From assembly GCF_040419245.1 (NCBI RefSeq), contig NZ_JAZHOH010000001.1, positions 2,418,001 through 2,482,000 on the forward strand: DNA of 64,000 bases, read 5' to 3'. The position numbers were made by a program, and so were the translations under genes. Shown in pieces: positions 31,307-41,405 of this stretch (positions are counted from its first letter, which is position 1; every line of letters begins with the position of its first letter). Under the pieces are notes generated by a model. That model did no database searches and was not told where the DNA came from. It was given only the letters and a program-made list of their open reading frames with translations. The DNA is from Ewingella sp. CoE-038-23. GTDB taxonomy: Bacteria; Pseudomonadota; Gammaproteobacteria; Enterobacterales; Enterobacteriaceae.

Positions 31307-32497
31307 ATGACTTTACTAAATCCCTACTTCGGCGAATTCGGCGGTATGTACGTTCCGCAGATTTTGATGCCCGCTCTTACCCAATTAGAAGAGGCCTTCG
31401 TCAGCGCCCAGCGTGACCCGGAGTTTCAGGCCGAGTTTATCGACCTGCTGAAGAACTACGCGGGTCGTCCGACGGCCCTGACGTTGTGCAAAAATCTGAC
31501 CGCCGGTACCAAGACCAAGCTGTATCTCAAGCGTGAAGATTTGCTGCACGGCGGCGCGCACAAAACCAACCAAGTGCTGGGTCAGGCTCTGCTGGCGAAG
31601 CGCATGGGCAAAACTGAGATCATCGCCGAAACCGGCGCGGGTCAACACGGCGTGGCTTCTGCTCTGGCCTGTGCCCTGCTCGGTCTGAAATGCCGCATCT
31701 ACATGGGTGCCAAAGACATTGAGCGCCAGTCGCCGAACGTATTCCGTATGCGTTTGATGGGCGCGGAAGTGATCCCCGTACACAGCGGCTCCTCCACGCT
31801 GAAAGATGCCTGTAACGAGGCGCTGCGCGACTGGTCTGGCAGCTATGAAACCGCGCACTACATGCTCGGCACGGCGGCAGGCCCGCACCCTTACCCAACC
31901 ATCGTGCGTGAATTCCAACGCATGATTGGTGAAGAAACAAAAGCGCAGATGCTTGAGCGCGAAGGTCGCCTGCCAGACGCAGTGATTGCCTGCGTGGGTG
32001 GCGGTTCCAACGCTATCGGCATGTTCGCTGACTTCATCGATGAAACCACCGTTAAGCTGATTGGCGTTGAGCCAGCAGGCCTCGGGATTGAAACCGGGCA
32101 GCACGGCGCGCCGCTGAAACACGGCCACGTGGGGATCTATTTCGGCATGAAAGCCCCGATGATGCAGACTTCAGAAGGCCAAATCGAAGAGTCTTACTCG
32201 ATTTCCGCCGGTCTGGACTTCCCCTCCGTCGGCCCGCAGCACGCCTTCCTGAACAGCATTGGCCGTGCCGACTATGTGTCAATCACTGATGATGAAGCAC
32301 TGGACGCGTTCAAAGCGCTGTCGCGCAGCGAAGGCATCATCCCGGCGCTTGAGTCCTCTCACGCACTGGCTTATGCCCTGAAACTGATTAAAGAGACGCC
32401 GCAGAAAGAGCAAATTCTGGTGGTTAACCTGTCTGGCCGTGGTGATAAAGACATCTTTACCGTCCACGACATCCTGTCCGCGCGGGGAGAAATCTAA
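31307..32497 (+). CDS. trpB: Tryptophan synthase beta chain
   Basis: PLP enzyme of 396 residues that joins indole to serine. The PLP lysine is in [11 protein letters not shown], the catalytic glutamate lies in the ETGAGQHG region, and the phosphate-binding GGGSNAIG is present. The stop overlaps the trpA start by one base (TAATG), linking synthesis of the two chains of the complex. Confidence 0.98.
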   Translation: MTLLNPYFGEFGGMYVPQILMPALTQLEEAFVSAQRDPEFQAEFIDLLKNYAGRPTALTLCKNLTAGTKTKLYLKREDLLHGGAHKTNQVLGQALLAKRMGKTEIIAETGAGQHGVASALACALLGLKCRIYMGAKDIERQSPNVFRMRLMGAEVIPVHSGSSTLKDACNEALRDWSGSYETAHYMLGTAAGPHPYPTIVREFQRMIGEETKAQMLEREGRLPDAVIACVGGGSNAIGMFADFIDETTVKLIGVEPAGLGIETGQHGAPLKHGHVGIYFGMKAPMMQTSEGQIEESYSISAGLDFPSVGPQHAFLNSIGRADYVSITDDEALDAFKALSRSEGIIPALESSHALAYALKLIKETPQKEQILVVNLSGRGDKDIFTVHDILSARGEI

Positions 32498-33303
32498 TGG
32501 AACGTTATCAACAATTATTTAAGCGTCTGGAAAGCAAAAAAGAAGGCGCTTTCGTTCCCTTCGTGACGCTGGGCGATCCGGGCGTAGAGCTGTCGCTGTC
32601 TATCATTGATACGCTGATTGAAGCCGGTGCCGACGCCTTAGAGTTGGGTATTCCCTTCTCTGATCCACTGGCCGACGGCCCGACCATTCAGGGCGCTAAT
32701 CTGCGCGCTTTTGCCGCCGGTGTGACGCCGACCCAGTGCTTTGGCATGCTGCAACGCATCCGCGAGAAGCACCCGGATATCCCCATTGGCCTGCTGATGT
32801 ACGCCAATCTGGTGTTCCACAACGGCATTGATACTTTCTATCAGCGCTGCGCCGAAGTGGGCGTGGACTCCGTGCTGGTCGCCGACGTGCCGTTTGAAGA
32901 GTCAGCGCCATTCCGTGCCGCAGCCATGCGCCACGGCATCGCGCCAATCTACATCTGCCCGCCGAACGCCTCAGATGACCTGTTGCGCGAAATCTCTTCC
33001 CACGGCCGGGGTTACACCTACCTGCTGTCACGCGCAGGGGTGACAGGGACTGAGAAACGCGCCCTGCTGCCATTGAACCACTTGGTCGATAAGCTGCGTG
33101 AATACAACGCGGCTCCGCCACTGCGGGGCTTCGGTATCTCTGAACCTTCTCAGGTCAAAGAGACGCTGGCCGCTGGTGCAGCAGGCGCTATCTCCGGCTC
33201 GGCTACCGTGCGCATCATCGAAAACAATCTCCACCAGCCGTCCGAAATGCTGGCCCAGCTCTCGCGCTTCACCAGTGAGATGAAAGCCGCGACTCGCGCT
33301 TAA
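32497..33303 (+). CDS. trpA: Tryptophan synthase alpha chain
   Basis: Cleaves indole-3-glycerol phosphate to indole and glyceraldehyde 3-phosphate, passing indole through a tunnel to TrpB. TIM barrel of 268 residues. The catalytic glutamate is in [16 protein letters not shown] (which also holds the catalytic aspartate region), and the phosphate loop includes [10 protein letters not shown] and GSA. It is the last gene of the operon; a terminator follows. Confidence 0.98.
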   Translation: MERYQQLFKRLESKKEGAFVPFVTLGDPGVELSLSIIDTLIEAGADALELGIPFSDPLADGPTIQGANLRAFAAGVTPTQCFGMLQRIREKHPDIPIGLLMYANLVFHNGIDTFYQRCAEVGVDSVLVADVPFEESAPFRAAAMRHGIAPIYICPPNASDDLLREISSHGRGYTYLLSRAGVTGTEKRALLPLNHLVDKLREYNAAPPLRGFGISEPSQVKETLAAGAAGAISGSATVRIIENNLHQPSEMLAQLSRFTSEMKAATRA

Positions 33304-33326
33304 GTCATTTCCACGCTTTAAAGCCC

Positions 33327-33364
33327 AAGGCCTTATCTGTTTGCGCGGATAAGGCCTTGTTTCT
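33327..33364 (+). terminator. trp operon terminator
   Basis: AAGGCCTTATC (33327-33337) and GATAAGGCCTT (33348-33358) form a perfect 11-bp stem with a 10-base loop, followed by GTTTCTTT. The T tract is interrupted. Confidence 0.82.
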
Positions 33365-33540
33365 TTATAAGTAAAATGAGACGGAACGTGCTTTTTTTAT
33401 CTTGATGAGTTTGTATATCCGGCGACCTTACACCACAATCATACTACCCGCAGGATCCGTTCTGTTTGAGTGACCGCGCGGGAAGTGCGCGTTATGAATG
33501 ATAAATGGTGAGTTTCAAACCTAGCATGGAGAGTTATTTT

Positions 33541-33855
33541 ATGAAGCTATTCAAGACTTTGTCAGCATTTTGCATGGCAGCGGTGGTAGTGATGTCCGTT
33601 GCGGCCTGTGCTCCTACCCAGAAATCTGAAGGGACCGGCGGCTATATCGACGACACCGTGGTGACCACCAAAGTTAAGTCTGCACTGTTGGCCGACAAAA
33701 ACATTAAATCGCGTGAAATTAGCGTGGAAACCTTCAAAGGCCGCGTACAGTTGAGTGGCTTTGTGACCTCAACGGCCGAGGCGAATCGCGCAGTGGAAGT
33801 GACGCGTGGCGTGGCGGGTGTGAAATCAATTGAAAATGATACGCGGGTGAAATAA
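33541..33855 (+). CDS. BON-domain lipoprotein
   Basis: A 104-residue lipoprotein. The signal peptide ends in a lipobox at SVAAC (mature Cys about residue 22). One BON domain fills most of the mature part (about residues 38-104: YIDDTVVTTKVKSALLADKNIKSREISVETFKGRVQLSGFV, seen as a run of helix and strands). BON proteins such as OsmY and DolP act in the periplasm and bind lipids or stabilise the envelope. I start at the ATG at 33541; a longer frame from 33505 lacks a ribosome site and would bury the signal peptide. It lies where E. coli has yciGFE. Confidence 0.86.
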   Translation: MKLFKTLSAFCMAAVVVMSVAACAPTQKSEGTGGYIDDTVVTTKVKSALLADKNIKSREISVETFKGRVQLSGFVTSTAEANRAVEVTRGVAGVKSIENDTRVK

Positions 33856-33887
33856 CCCAAGTTTTGATGCACAACGTCAAACATCAT

Positions 33888-33914
33888 AGAGGCGCTGAGA
33901 GCGCCTCTTTTTTT
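33888..33914 (+). terminator. Terminator after the BON lipoprotein gene
   Basis: AGAGGCGC and GCGCCTCT with loop TGAGA, followed by seven Ts. Confidence 0.92.
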
Positions 33915-33938
33915 GGATATTTACACCAGACGGATGGA

Positions 33939-34571
33939 TCAGAAACGATAACCCGCGGCGAACATAAATACCCAAGGGTCGATGCGCGTATGGATTGACT
34001 GATCTTCCCCTGCTGCTTTGAATTTGATGTCAGTGTCGATGTCCATCCACCAGACCGACATGTTCAGCAGCCAGTTGTCGTTCAGGTTATAATCCATCCC
34101 GACCTGCGTCGCCACGCCCCACGAGTCTTTAACACTCAAATCTGACAATCCGGCATCGCGACCGGTTTGGTTGAAATCAGCATCATAGAAGGTGGTGTAG
34201 TTGACGCCCAGACCTACATAAGGACGCAATTTATCCTGACGGTCGCCAAAATAGTATTGCGCCATTAATGAAGGCGGCAGCTGTTTCACTTCAGCAATGG
34301 TGCCAGTGCTGTTTAAACCGACTTTATGCTTGAAAGGCGTGGCGCCCAGTAACTCCACGCCAATATTGTCGGTAAACATATACCCCAGCGTTAACCCCAT
34401 CTGAGTATTGTTATCAATGTTGAACGATCCCAGACCCATTACGTTGTCTGACCCTTCGGTCGGCCGTACCGTTGCGGTACCAACGCGGAAAATGATATCT
34501 CCAGCCTGATTTGCACTGGCGATTGACGGCAGAACTGCCGCCGCGAGAAGAACCCAAGATGCTGCTTTCAT
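33939..34571 (-). CDS. ompW: Outer membrane protein OmpW
   Basis: Small eight-stranded outer-membrane beta-barrel of 210 residues, thought to carry small hydrophobic compounds and used as a colicin S4 receptor in E. coli. It has a cleavable signal peptide (cut after IASA), the conserved GTATVRPTEGS and MSVWWMDIDT, and a terminal Phe (GYRF) for barrel assembly. AAGGGA lies 6 bases before the ATG at 34571, which decides against the upstream ATG at 34577 that abuts it. A perfect FNR site upstream fits the anaerobic control known for ompW. Confidence 0.95.
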   Translation of the reverse strand: MKAASWVLLAAAVLPSIASANQAGDIIFRVGTATVRPTEGSDNVMGLGSFNIDNNTQMGLTLGYMFTDNIGVELLGATPFKHKVGLNSTGTIAEVKQLPPSLMAQYYFGDRQDKLRPYVGLGVNYTTFYDADFNQTGRDAGLSDLSVKDSWGVATQVGMDYNLNDNWLLNMSVWWMDIDTDIKFKAAGEDQSIHTRIDPWVFMFAAGYRF

Positions 34572-34717
34572 ATCCATTCCCTTTATGTGGATTTATCACC
34601 TGCACGAATATACCTACTCTGGGTTAGGAATTGATCCGTGTCGGGTCACATCTTTAAATGATTTATTTAGAAAATGCATCCCTCGCAATTCATTCTAAAC
34701 CTTTAAAAAACAAGGAA

Positions 34718-34731
34718 TTGATCTAGATCAA
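34718..34731. promoter_or_regulatory. Perfect FNR site
   Basis: TTGATCTAGATCAA matches the FNR consensus TTGAT-N4-ATCAA exactly. It lies 147 bases before ompW and 129 before the divergent YkgJ-like gene. ompW is FNR-controlled in E. coli. Confidence 0.85.
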
Positions 34732-34859
34732 AATAACCCCTTCACCTGCTACCTCTCAACCTTGATAAATATCTATTGCTTAAAAAAAATGGCCTGAGTA
34801 ATTTGCTTGCTCCTAGGTTGGTTTTGGGTCAGTGCCGTGAGGAGTCGGTGGCGTCCAAG

Positions 34860-35261
34860 ATGAGCGAAATTAACAATCCCTGTGTATCCTGTGGCGCATG
34901 CTGCGCTTACTTCCGCGTTTCCTTTTATTGGGCTGAATCTGAAGAAGCCGGTGGCGTGGTCCCCCAGGCTTTAACTGAGCAAGTCACCCCCTTTCTAAGT
35001 TGTATGCAAGGCACCAACAGTAAATCTCCGCGCTGCGTGGCGCTGGAGGGTGAGATTGGCCAATCCGTTTCATGTTCTATTTACCTCAATCGCCCGACGC
35101 CCTGTCGTGAGTTCGACCAATCGGGTTTGAACGGCGTGGGTAACGAATCCTGTGACCGCGCGCGGGCCAAATATGGTTTACCGCCGTTGGAGATGGAGAT
35201 CCCCCTGTCACTGGTGGCCGCAGCCGCCATGCCGGATCCGGTCAGCTATCACGTCGATTGA
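34860..35261 (+). CDS. YkgJ-like cysteine-cluster protein
   Basis: A 133-residue protein of the YkgJ/CxxCxxCC family (putative iron- or zinc-chelating domain), with [21 protein letters not shown] at the N-terminus and further cysteines in [15 protein letters not shown]. The function is unknown; the cysteine spacing suggests metal or Fe-S binding. I start at the ATG at 34860, giving MSEINNPC, as in E. coli YkgJ; the frame extends 28 codons further up without homology. AGGAG is 14 bases upstream, rather far. It is divergent from ompW, with a shared FNR site between. Confidence 0.83.
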   Translation: MSEINNPCVSCGACCAYFRVSFYWAESEEAGGVVPQALTEQVTPFLSCMQGTNSKSPRCVALEGEIGQSVSCSIYLNRPTPCREFDQSGLNGVGNESCDRARAKYGLPPLEMEIPLSLVAAAAMPDPVSYHVD

Positions 35262-35363
35262 TAAGAAATCAGTGAGATAACCTATGGCGGGGTGCCACCT
35301 GTTCACATTACAGGGTACAATCCCCGCCTGATTGTCTTTTGATTATTTTGCCAAGGAGCGTTC

Positions 35364-36116
35364 ATGCCTATCGCGGCCAATACCTTGTACCGTGACAGTT
35401 TCAATTTCCTGCGTAATCAGTTCACCAGCATCCTGCTGTTGGCGTTACTGACCGCGCTGATCACCGTCATTTTGAATCAGATTTTCACTCCAAGCGCTGA
35501 ACAGCTCAGCCTGCTGAGTGCTAACAGCGATGATTTGTCCGGTACCGCAGGCATGAGCCTTCAGGAACTTATTCAGAACATGTCGCCTGAACAGCAGATG
35601 GTGCTGTTGAAAGTCTCCGGCGCAGCCACCTTCTCAGCGCTGGTCGGCAATGTGCTGTTAGTGGGCGGCATGCTGACGCTGATTCAGATGGTGTCCAGCG
35701 GGATGCGCACCAGCGCCCTGCGCTCAATTGGTGCTTCCGCGCCAATCCTGCCTCGCCTGCTGGGCCTGATGTTACTCTGTACCTTGCTGGTGCAGTTGGG
35801 TATCACCCTGTTTGTGGTGCCGGGCGTGCTGATCGCGGTGGCGGTTTCACTGTCGCCGGTGATTAGCAGTGTCGAAAGAATGGGCGTGTTTAAGTCGATT
35901 AAAGTCAGCAGCAAGCTGGCCTTTAGCAATGCGCGTCTGGTGCTGCCAGCGATTATGTTCTGGCTGGCTGCCAAGATGCTGGTGTTGCTGGCGGTGAGCC
36001 ATCTGAGCGCCCTGCCAACCATGGCGGCGACCATTGTGTTGAGTACGTTGAGCAACTTGATTTCAGCTTTCCTGCTGATCTACTTGTTCCGTCTGTACTC
36101 CAAATTGCGTGCCTAA
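35364..36116 (+). CDS. yciC: YciC family inner membrane protein (UPF0259)
   Basis: A 250-residue integral membrane protein with about six hydrophobic segments (for example [15 protein letters not shown] and [17 protein letters not shown]). Sequence and length match E. coli YciC. The function is not established; a role at the cell envelope is assumed. AAGGAG precedes the ATG. It is the first of the conserved run yciC-yciB-yciA. Confidence 0.92.
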   Translation: MPIAANTLYRDSFNFLRNQFTSILLLALLTALITVILNQIFTPSAEQLSLLSANSDDLSGTAGMSLQELIQNMSPEQQMVLLKVSGAATFSALVGNVLLVGGMLTLIQMVSSGMRTSALRSIGASAPILPRLLGLMLLCTLLVQLGITLFVVPGVLIAVAVSLSPVISSVERMGVFKSIKVSSKLAFSNARLVLPAIMFWLAAKMLVLLAVSHLSALPTMAATIVLSTLSNLISAFLLIYLFRLYSKLRA

Positions 36117-36129
36117 TCTCGGCGATGAC

Positions 36130-36157
36130 AAAAGGGTGCTCTGGCGCCCTTTTCTTT
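36130..36157 (+). terminator. yciC terminator
   Basis: AAAAGGGTGC and GCGCCCTTTT pair with one G-T wobble, loop TCTG, then CTTTT. Confidence 0.85.
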
Positions 36158-36212
36158 TGTCGAAGAAATGATTCCGGTATAGTCAAACCCTACATTAGCT
36201 ATGGAATGAAGT

Positions 36213-36752
36213 ATGAAGCAGCTCCTCGATTTTCTTCCCTTGGTGGTCTTTTTTGTTTTTTATAAGCTTTACGACATTTATTACGCGTCAGGTGCGCTGA
36301 TTGTCGCCACCGCCCTCGCGCTGATTTTCACGTGGATTAAATACCGTAAAGTGGAGAAAATGACGCTGATCACCTTCGCCATGGTGGCCATTTTCGGCAC
36401 CCTGACGCTGGTCTTCCATAATGACGAATTCATTAAATGGAAAGTGACGGTGATTTACGTGCTGTTCTCCGGCGCACTGCTGGTCAGCCAGCTGATCCTG
36501 AAAAAGCCGCTGATTCAGCGCATGCTGGGCAAAGAACTGACCCTGCCGGATCACGTCTGGAACAAGCTGAACGTCAGCTGGGCAATCTTCTTCCTGCTGT
36601 GCGGATTAGCAAATATTTACGTTGCGTTCTGGTTACCGCAAGAAGTATGGGTTAACTTCAAAGTGTTCGGCCTGACCGTGCTCACGCTGGTCTTTACCCT
36701 GCTGAGTGGGGTCTACATTTACCGGCATATGCCGGACGAAGAAAAAAAATAA
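36213..36752 (+). CDS. yciB: Septation/cell envelope protein YciB (IspZ)
   Basis: Inner-membrane protein of 179 residues with five or so hydrophobic helices, family IspZ/YciB. It starts [23 protein letters not shown], the family hallmark. In E. coli and Shigella it affects septation and interacts with elongation and division proteins. It ends just before a hairpin terminator (36768-36788), so yciA is likely transcribed separately. Confidence 0.94.
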   Translation: MKQLLDFLPLVVFFVFYKLYDIYYASGALIVATALALIFTWIKYRKVEKMTLITFAMVAIFGTLTLVFHNDEFIKWKVTVIYVLFSGALLVSQLILKKPLIQRMLGKELTLPDHVWNKLNVSWAIFFLLCGLANIYVAFWLPQEVWVNFKVFGLTVLTLVFTLLSGVYIYRHMPDEEKK

Positions 36753-36767
36753 GCATTCTCCTGCATG

Positions 36768-36796
36768 GGTCTTTCTTCTTGAAAGACCTTAATTTT
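36768..36796 (+). terminator. yciB terminator
   Basis: GGTCTTTC and GAAAGACC form a perfect 8-bp stem with loop TTCTT, followed by TTAATTTTG. It is weaker than most in the window. Confidence 0.65.
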
Positions 36797-36821
36797 GATT
36801 AATTCAGTGTGAAGCAACTCA

Positions 36822-37262
36822 ATGAACGAAAAACATAGCTTACCTAATGGTGAAATGGTGTTGCGTACACTGGCTATGCCAGCGGATACCAATGCTAACG
36901 GTGATATTTTTGGCGGATGGCTGATGTCACAAATGGACATGGGCGGCGCGATCCAGGCGAAGGAAATCGCTAAAGGCCGCGTGGTGACTGTCCGTGTTGA
37001 TGGCATGACGTTTCTGAAGCCCGTCGCTGTAGGTGATGTTGTATGTTGTTACGCACGCTGTATTCGAACCGGTAACAGTTCGATTACCATCAATGTGGAA
37101 GTGTGGGTGAAGAAGGTCTCTTCTGAGCCTATTGGTCAGCGCTATCGCGCTACCGAGGCCGTGTTTACCTACGTGGCCGTGGATGATGAAGGCAAGTCAC
37201 GCAAACTGCCAGATGGCAGAAGCAACTTCAGCGTAGACTCTGACGGCGTTTCGCAGGACTAA
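36822..37262 (+). CDS. yciA: Acyl-CoA thioesterase YciA
   Basis: Hotdog-fold acyl-CoA thioesterase of 146 residues that hydrolyses a wide range of acyl-CoAs. The conserved DTNANGDIFGGWLMSQMD contains the catalytic aspartate, and VRVDGMTFLKPVAVGD follows. The end is convergent with tonB and shares its terminator, the same arrangement as in E. coli. Confidence 0.95.
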   Translation: MNEKHSLPNGEMVLRTLAMPADTNANGDIFGGWLMSQMDMGGAIQAKEIAKGRVVTVRVDGMTFLKPVAVGDVVCCYARCIRTGNSSITINVEVWVKKVSSEPIGQRYRATEAVFTYVAVDDEGKSRKLPDGRSNFSVDSDGVSQD

Positions 37263-37289
37263 GCCGCCGGTTCAAGCCGCGCCATAAAC

Positions 37290-37319
37290 AAAAAGGTCGC
37301 CCTAAGAGGCGACCTTTTT
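37290..37319. terminator. Bidirectional terminator between yciA and tonB
   Basis: AAAAAGGTCGCC and GGCGACCTTTTT form a perfect 12-bp stem with loop CTAAGA. Confidence 0.95.
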
Positions 37320-37340
37320 GTTTTTCACTTGGCGGCGGTG

Positions 37341-38090
37341 TTACTCGACGGTAGACCCGCCGTTGATTTTAAACACCAAGTTGACCACCAGGTTGTTGGC
37401 GGCTTTCGGCTCATAGCGCCATTTACGCATTGCCTGTTTCACCTCGCGTTCAAACATATTGCGCGGTTCGGCGGACAGAATGCGGATGTTATCTACCCGA
37501 CCGTCACTGTCCACGTCAAACTGCACCCGCACACGCCCTTCTATCTGCAACGCGAAGGCTCGGGCCGGATACTGTGGCTTAGAGCGATCTAACGGGCGCG
37601 GCCCGCTGCTGGCACTTGGCGTGGACTGCGCTGGCGGCTGGGCCGCAGGCTTGACGTCCGGCTTGCTGTTGTTGAACGGCGACGCGTCATCGGTGACTTT
37701 CGGCTTCTCAACCTTCTGCACCGGCTTCTCAACAGGTTTAACTTTTGGCTTAGGCTTCTCAACCGGCTTTTTGACCGGCTTAGGTTTTGGCTTCGGCTCA
37801 GGAAGCGCGACCGCCTCTGGCGGCGGTGGCGCTTCCGGCTTCACTTCTGGCTCGGGTTCTGGCTCTGGCTCTGGCTCCGGTTGCGGCTGCACCTGTGGTT
37901 TCGGCGGCGGAGCGAAATCCGCTGGGTTCACCATGGTCACGCTCATGACCTGCTGCTCTTGTTTGGGCAGTGTCACGGCGTCCTTCATGGTGACATAAAG
38001 CAAGGCGCCAATAACCGCGCTGTGGAAGGCGACAGAAAATACCAGTGGCAGTGTGACCTTGCGAACAAATCTAAACTTTTTTAGCGGCAT
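37341..38090 (-). CDS. tonB: TonB energy transducer
   Basis: Couples the proton motive force from ExbB-ExbD to outer-membrane receptors for iron siderophores and vitamin B12. It has 249 residues: an N-terminal membrane anchor with the SxxxH motif ([20 protein letters not shown]), a periplasmic proline-rich arm with EP and KP repeats (about residues 65-150), and a C-terminal domain with [17 protein letters not shown] and MRKWRYEP that meets the TonB box. I start at 38090 (MPLKKFRF), the Serratia-type N-terminus, although no strong ribosome site is seen. Fur-like sites lie upstream. Confidence 0.94.
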   Translation of the reverse strand: MPLKKFRFVRKVTLPLVFSVAFHSAVIGALLYVTMKDAVTLPKQEQQVMSVTMVNPADFAPPPKPQVQPQPEPEPEPEPEPEVKPEAPPPPEAVALPEPKPKPKPVKKPVEKPKPKVKPVEKPVQKVEKPKVTDDASPFNNSKPDVKPAAQPPAQSTPSASSGPRPLDRSKPQYPARAFALQIEGRVRVQFDVDSDGRVDNIRILSAEPRNMFEREVKQAMRKWRYEPKAANNLVVNLVFKINGGSTVE

Positions 38091-38127
38091 AATGAGTCTG
38101 TTTCCCCGTGAAGCCGCAAGTTTAAAT

Positions 38128-38171
38128 GCAAATAGCAATCATATTCAACACCGCAATGACAACTATTCTCA
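38128..38171 (-). promoter_or_regulatory. Candidate Fur-binding region upstream of tonB
   Basis: TGACAACTATTCTCA (38157-38171) matches 11 of 14 fixed positions of the 7-1-7 Fur pattern. A second AT-rich site (38128-38146) matches 12 of 19 positions of the classic box. Iron repression of tonB by Fur is established in E. coli. The region also lies upstream of the divergent yciI. Confidence 0.5.
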
Positions 38172-38303
38172 AATCAAAGCTGAATTGATCCAACGCAAAG
38201 CACTTTCCAGCGACTACGGGTTTCGCTATGGTGTTAACACCTGCCGTGATGACAGGCATTTCGCGTTATTCCCTGTTAAAGCTAATGATTTTAAAGGTGA
38301 TGC

Positions 38304-38600
38304 ATGCTCTATGTAATTTATTCTGAAGATGTACCCGACTCTTTGGAAAAACGTGCCGCTGCGCGTCCTGCACACGTCGAACGTTTGCAAAAGCTCCATG
38401 ATGAAGGCCGCGTGATCGTCGCTGGCCCAACGCCTGCAATTGACAGTGCAGATCCGGGCGCGGCAGGCATGACTGGTTCAGTGGTTATCATTGAATTTGA
38501 AACCCTGAAAGATGCTCAGACCTGGGCCGATGCTGACCCTTACGTTGCCGCCGGCGTTTATAAAAGCGTGACCGTGAAGCCGTTTAAGCGCGTTTTCTAA
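38304..38600 (+). CDS. yciI: YciI family protein
   Basis: A 98-residue protein of the YCII fold (ferredoxin-like alpha/beta), sometimes fused to enzymes but with no proven reaction in enterobacteria. It starts [17 protein letters not shown] and contains the conserved His-Asp arrangement (AHVERL, ADPY). AAAGGTG precedes the ATG. It is divergent from tonB. In E. coli the next gene is the potassium channel kch, which is absent here. Confidence 0.92.
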   Translation: MLYVIYSEDVPDSLEKRAAARPAHVERLQKLHDEGRVIVAGPTPAIDSADPGAAGMTGSVVIIEFETLKDAQTWADADPYVAAGVYKSVTVKPFKRVF

Positions 38601-38621
38601 ACACCGCGCTTGAAATAATAA

Positions 38622-38647
38622 AGGCCACTCAGGTGGCCTCTTTTTTT
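38622..38647 (+). terminator. yciI terminator
   Basis: AGGCCAC and GTGGCCT with loop TCAG, followed by C and seven Ts. Confidence 0.92.
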
Positions 38648-38745
38648 GCTTGTACTCAGGGATATGTCACAGACGCTAAAGCAATCACAGTGTACGAGCA
38701 GTGGCTGTGTTAGACTGCCTCTCCCTACCCCAGAGGTAAGCTACT

Positions 38746-38907
38746 ATGTCATTCTTCGACGGATTGAAGTTTCTTTCTAGCCAGAAAACTAAAGTCACCT
38801 GCCCGGAATGCAAAGCGGTGAGTGAACAAATGAGCACCAAAGTGCGCAAGAATTCAACGCTGGTCTGCCCGAAATGCGGTGCTTTATTTCAACCGAAATC
38901 ACAGTGA
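38746..38907 (+). CDS. Small two-CxxC zinc-ribbon protein
   Basis: A 53-residue protein missed by size filters. It begins MSFFDGLKFLSSQ and has two CPxC knuckles (CPEC at residues 19-22, CPKC at 41-44) separated by a basic segment, the pattern of a single zinc ribbon. GAGG lies 9 bases before the ATG. It may belong to the YnfU-type small zinc-binding proteins; that is from memory and uncertain. The stop codon abuts the stop of yciY on the other strand. Confidence 0.75.
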   Translation: MSFFDGLKFLSSQKTKVTCPECKAVSEQMSTKVRKNSTLVCPKCGALFQPKSQ

Positions 38908-39090
38908 TCACGAGCGCCATTCATAAGTAACGGCATATAAAGAAAGACGTTGATGCTGCTGATGGTGAATCTGCCGAATGCGGTAGATGTGGCGATAACG
39001 TCTTGATTGACCTTCCAGCCAGCGGCTTCTGCGGCGCTGAGACTGGCGTAGCATGCGCCAGCGCCCTACTTCATTCTTACTACGTTTCAT
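38908..39090 (-). CDS. yciY: YciY family protein
   Basis: A 60-residue strongly basic protein of unknown function. The N-terminal MKRSKNEVGRWRMLRQ and SRWLEGQSRR match E. coli YciY, whose gene also lies next to cls. I start at 39090, as in E. coli, and not at the TTG seven codons upstream. It is convergent with the zinc-ribbon gene with no bases between the stops. Confidence 0.85.
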   Translation of the reverse strand: MKRSKNEVGRWRMLRQSQRRRSRWLEGQSRRYRHIYRIRQIHHQQHQRLSLYAVTYEWRS

Positions 39091-39361
39091 GCACATTGTT
39101 CCCGTTGACAACTTTCCCTGCGTTTTAAAACGCAGAATGCGTGCACATTATAGGCCGATGAAATTGTGATCCAAGCCCTGTTTCACCCTAATGTGTCAGT
39201 TATCAGCTACCCTTGATGACAATCAGATGAAATTCACGGTTTCTGATAATGATTTCAGAGGTAGCTGATTGATTGAAAGGTTTAAAGTCGTTAAAAAGTT
39301 TCCCCTTTCACCGACTCTGCGTACACTCTCCCAACGGCTTGCGAACAGGACTTTTCGCCCA

Positions 39362-40822
39362 ATGACAACTTTTTATGCGGTAATTAGCTGGCTTCTTATT
39401 TTTGGCTACTGGTTACTGATTGCCGGCGTGACGCTGCGCATTTTAATGAAGCGCCGCGCGGTGCCTTCGGCTATGGCATGGCTGCTGATCATTTATATTA
39501 TTCCGTTGGTCGGCATTATCGCCTACCTGTCGTTTGGGGAGTTGCATCTTGGGAAACGGCGTGCAGAACGCGCCAAGGCGATGTGGCCTTCTACCGCGCG
39601 CTGGCTGAATGATCTCAAAGGCTGTCATCGCATTTTCGCCACCGAAAATAGCGAGATAGCCAGCTCACTGTTTCAGCTTTGCGAACGCCGTCAGGGCATC
39701 GCGGGCGTGAAAGGCAACCAGCTGCAACTGCTGACCACCAGTGACGACACCCTGCACGCCATGATGCGCGATATTGAGCTGGCGCGGCATAACATCGAGA
39801 TGGTGTTCTATATCTGGCAACCCGGCGGTTTGGTCGATCAGGTGGCTGAATCCCTGATGGCGGCCTCGCGTCGCGGTATTCACTGCCGCCTGATGCTCGA
39901 CTCCGCGGGCAGTGTCGCCTTCTTCCGCAGCCCTTATCCCGCCATGATGCGCAACGCCGGTATCGAAGTGGTCGAGGCGCTGAAAGTCAGCCTGTGGCGC
40001 GTATTCTTGCGCCGCATGGATTTGCGTCAGCACCGTAAAGTGGTGCTGATCGACAACTATGTGGCTTATACCGGCAGCATGAACATGGTCGATCCGCGCT
40101 ATTTCAAACAGGACGCAGGCGTGGGCCAGTGGGTCGATTTGATGGCGCGTATGGAAGGCCCGGTCGCCACCACCATGGGTATCGTCTACTCCTGCGACTG
40201 GGAAATCGAAACCGGTAAACGCATTCTGCCGCCGGAGCCTGACGTCAATCAGATGCCGTTTGAGCAAGAGAGCGGCCACACCATTCAGGTCATCGCCTCC
40301 GGCCCGGGCTTCCCTGAGGATATGATCCATCAGGCGCTGCTCACCGCCTCGTATTCGGCGCGCGAGCAGTTGGTGATGACTACCCCTTATTTCGTGCCGA
40401 GCGACGATTTGCTGCATGCGATCTGTACCGCAGCCCAGCGCGGCGTTGACGTCAGCATCGTTATGCCGATGAAGAACGACTCGATGATGGTCGGCTGGGC
40501 CAGCCGCGCCTTCTTCAACGAGCTGTTGGAAGCCGGCGTGAAAATCTACCAGTTCGAAGATGGCTTGCTGCATACCAAGAGCATTCTGGTCGACGGCCAA
40601 CTCAGTCTGGTGGGCACCGTGAACCTCGACATGCGCAGCCTGTGGCTGAACTTCGAAATCACGCTGGTGATTGATGATGACGGCTTTGGCAACGATTTGG
40701 CGCAGGTGCAGGCCGACTATATCGCCCGCTCGCACTTGCTTGACGTCGAAGCCTGGTTAAAACGCCCCTTCTGGCATCGCATTATTGAACGGCTGTTCTA
40801 CTTTTTCAGCCCGCTGCTGTAA
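39362..40822 (+). CDS. clsA: Cardiolipin synthase A
   Basis: Inner-membrane phospholipase-D-type enzyme that makes cardiolipin from two phosphatidylglycerols. It has 486 residues, exactly the E. coli length. Two N-terminal membrane helices (about residues 3-60) are followed by two HKD active sites: [18 protein letters not shown] and [19 protein letters not shown] start at the ATG at 39362 ([10 protein letters not shown]), which aligns with E. coli MTTVYTLVSW; a longer frame from 39269 is unsupported. Confidence 0.96.
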   Translation: MTTFYAVISWLLIFGYWLLIAGVTLRILMKRRAVPSAMAWLLIIYIIPLVGIIAYLSFGELHLGKRRAERAKAMWPSTARWLNDLKGCHRIFATENSEIASSLFQLCERRQGIAGVKGNQLQLLTTSDDTLHAMMRDIELARHNIEMVFYIWQPGGLVDQVAESLMAASRRGIHCRLMLDSAGSVAFFRSPYPAMMRNAGIEVVEALKVSLWRVFLRRMDLRQHRKVVLIDNYVAYTGSMNMVDPRYFKQDAGVGQWVDLMARMEGPVATTMGIVYSCDWEIETGKRILPPEPDVNQMPFEQESGHTIQVIASGPGFPEDMIHQALLTASYSAREQLVMTTPYFVPSDDLLHAICTAAQRGVDVSIVMPMKNDSMMVGWASRAFFNELLEAGVKIYQFEDGLLHTKSILVDGQLSLVGTVNLDMRSLWLNFEITLVIDDDGFGNDLAQVQADYIARSHLLDVEAWLKRPFWHRIIERLFYFFSPLL

Positions 40823-40869
40823 AAGCCGCAGCGAGAATGTTCTAATAGCCCGAGACACTCTTTTACTGA

Positions 40870-41217
<348 letters not shown>

Positions 41218-41350
41218 TCCCCCTGCATCCTTCAACCTAACTCGGCGTTGGCCGCCGACATTCACCCCGGTCACATACTGATGTATGCTCCCAGAGTTCA
41301 TGCCGTTGCCGCCTTAATTCAGGTCGAATGATTTTGGGGATAGATTTGAT

Positions 41351-41380
41351 AAAAAAAACCTGCCATGGGCAGGTTTTTTT
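41351..41380. terminator. Bidirectional terminator between yciU and oppF
   Basis: AAAACCTGCC and GGCAGGTTTT with loop ATG, flanked by A and T runs on both sides. Confidence 0.93.
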
Positions 41381-41405
41381 ATGCTTCAAGAGTGACTCCA
41401 GTGGC

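Noticed and set aside
39665..40735. 356-codon open frame antisense to clsA
   Set aside because: A shadow of the strongly biased clsA sequence; clsA carries both HKD motifs.
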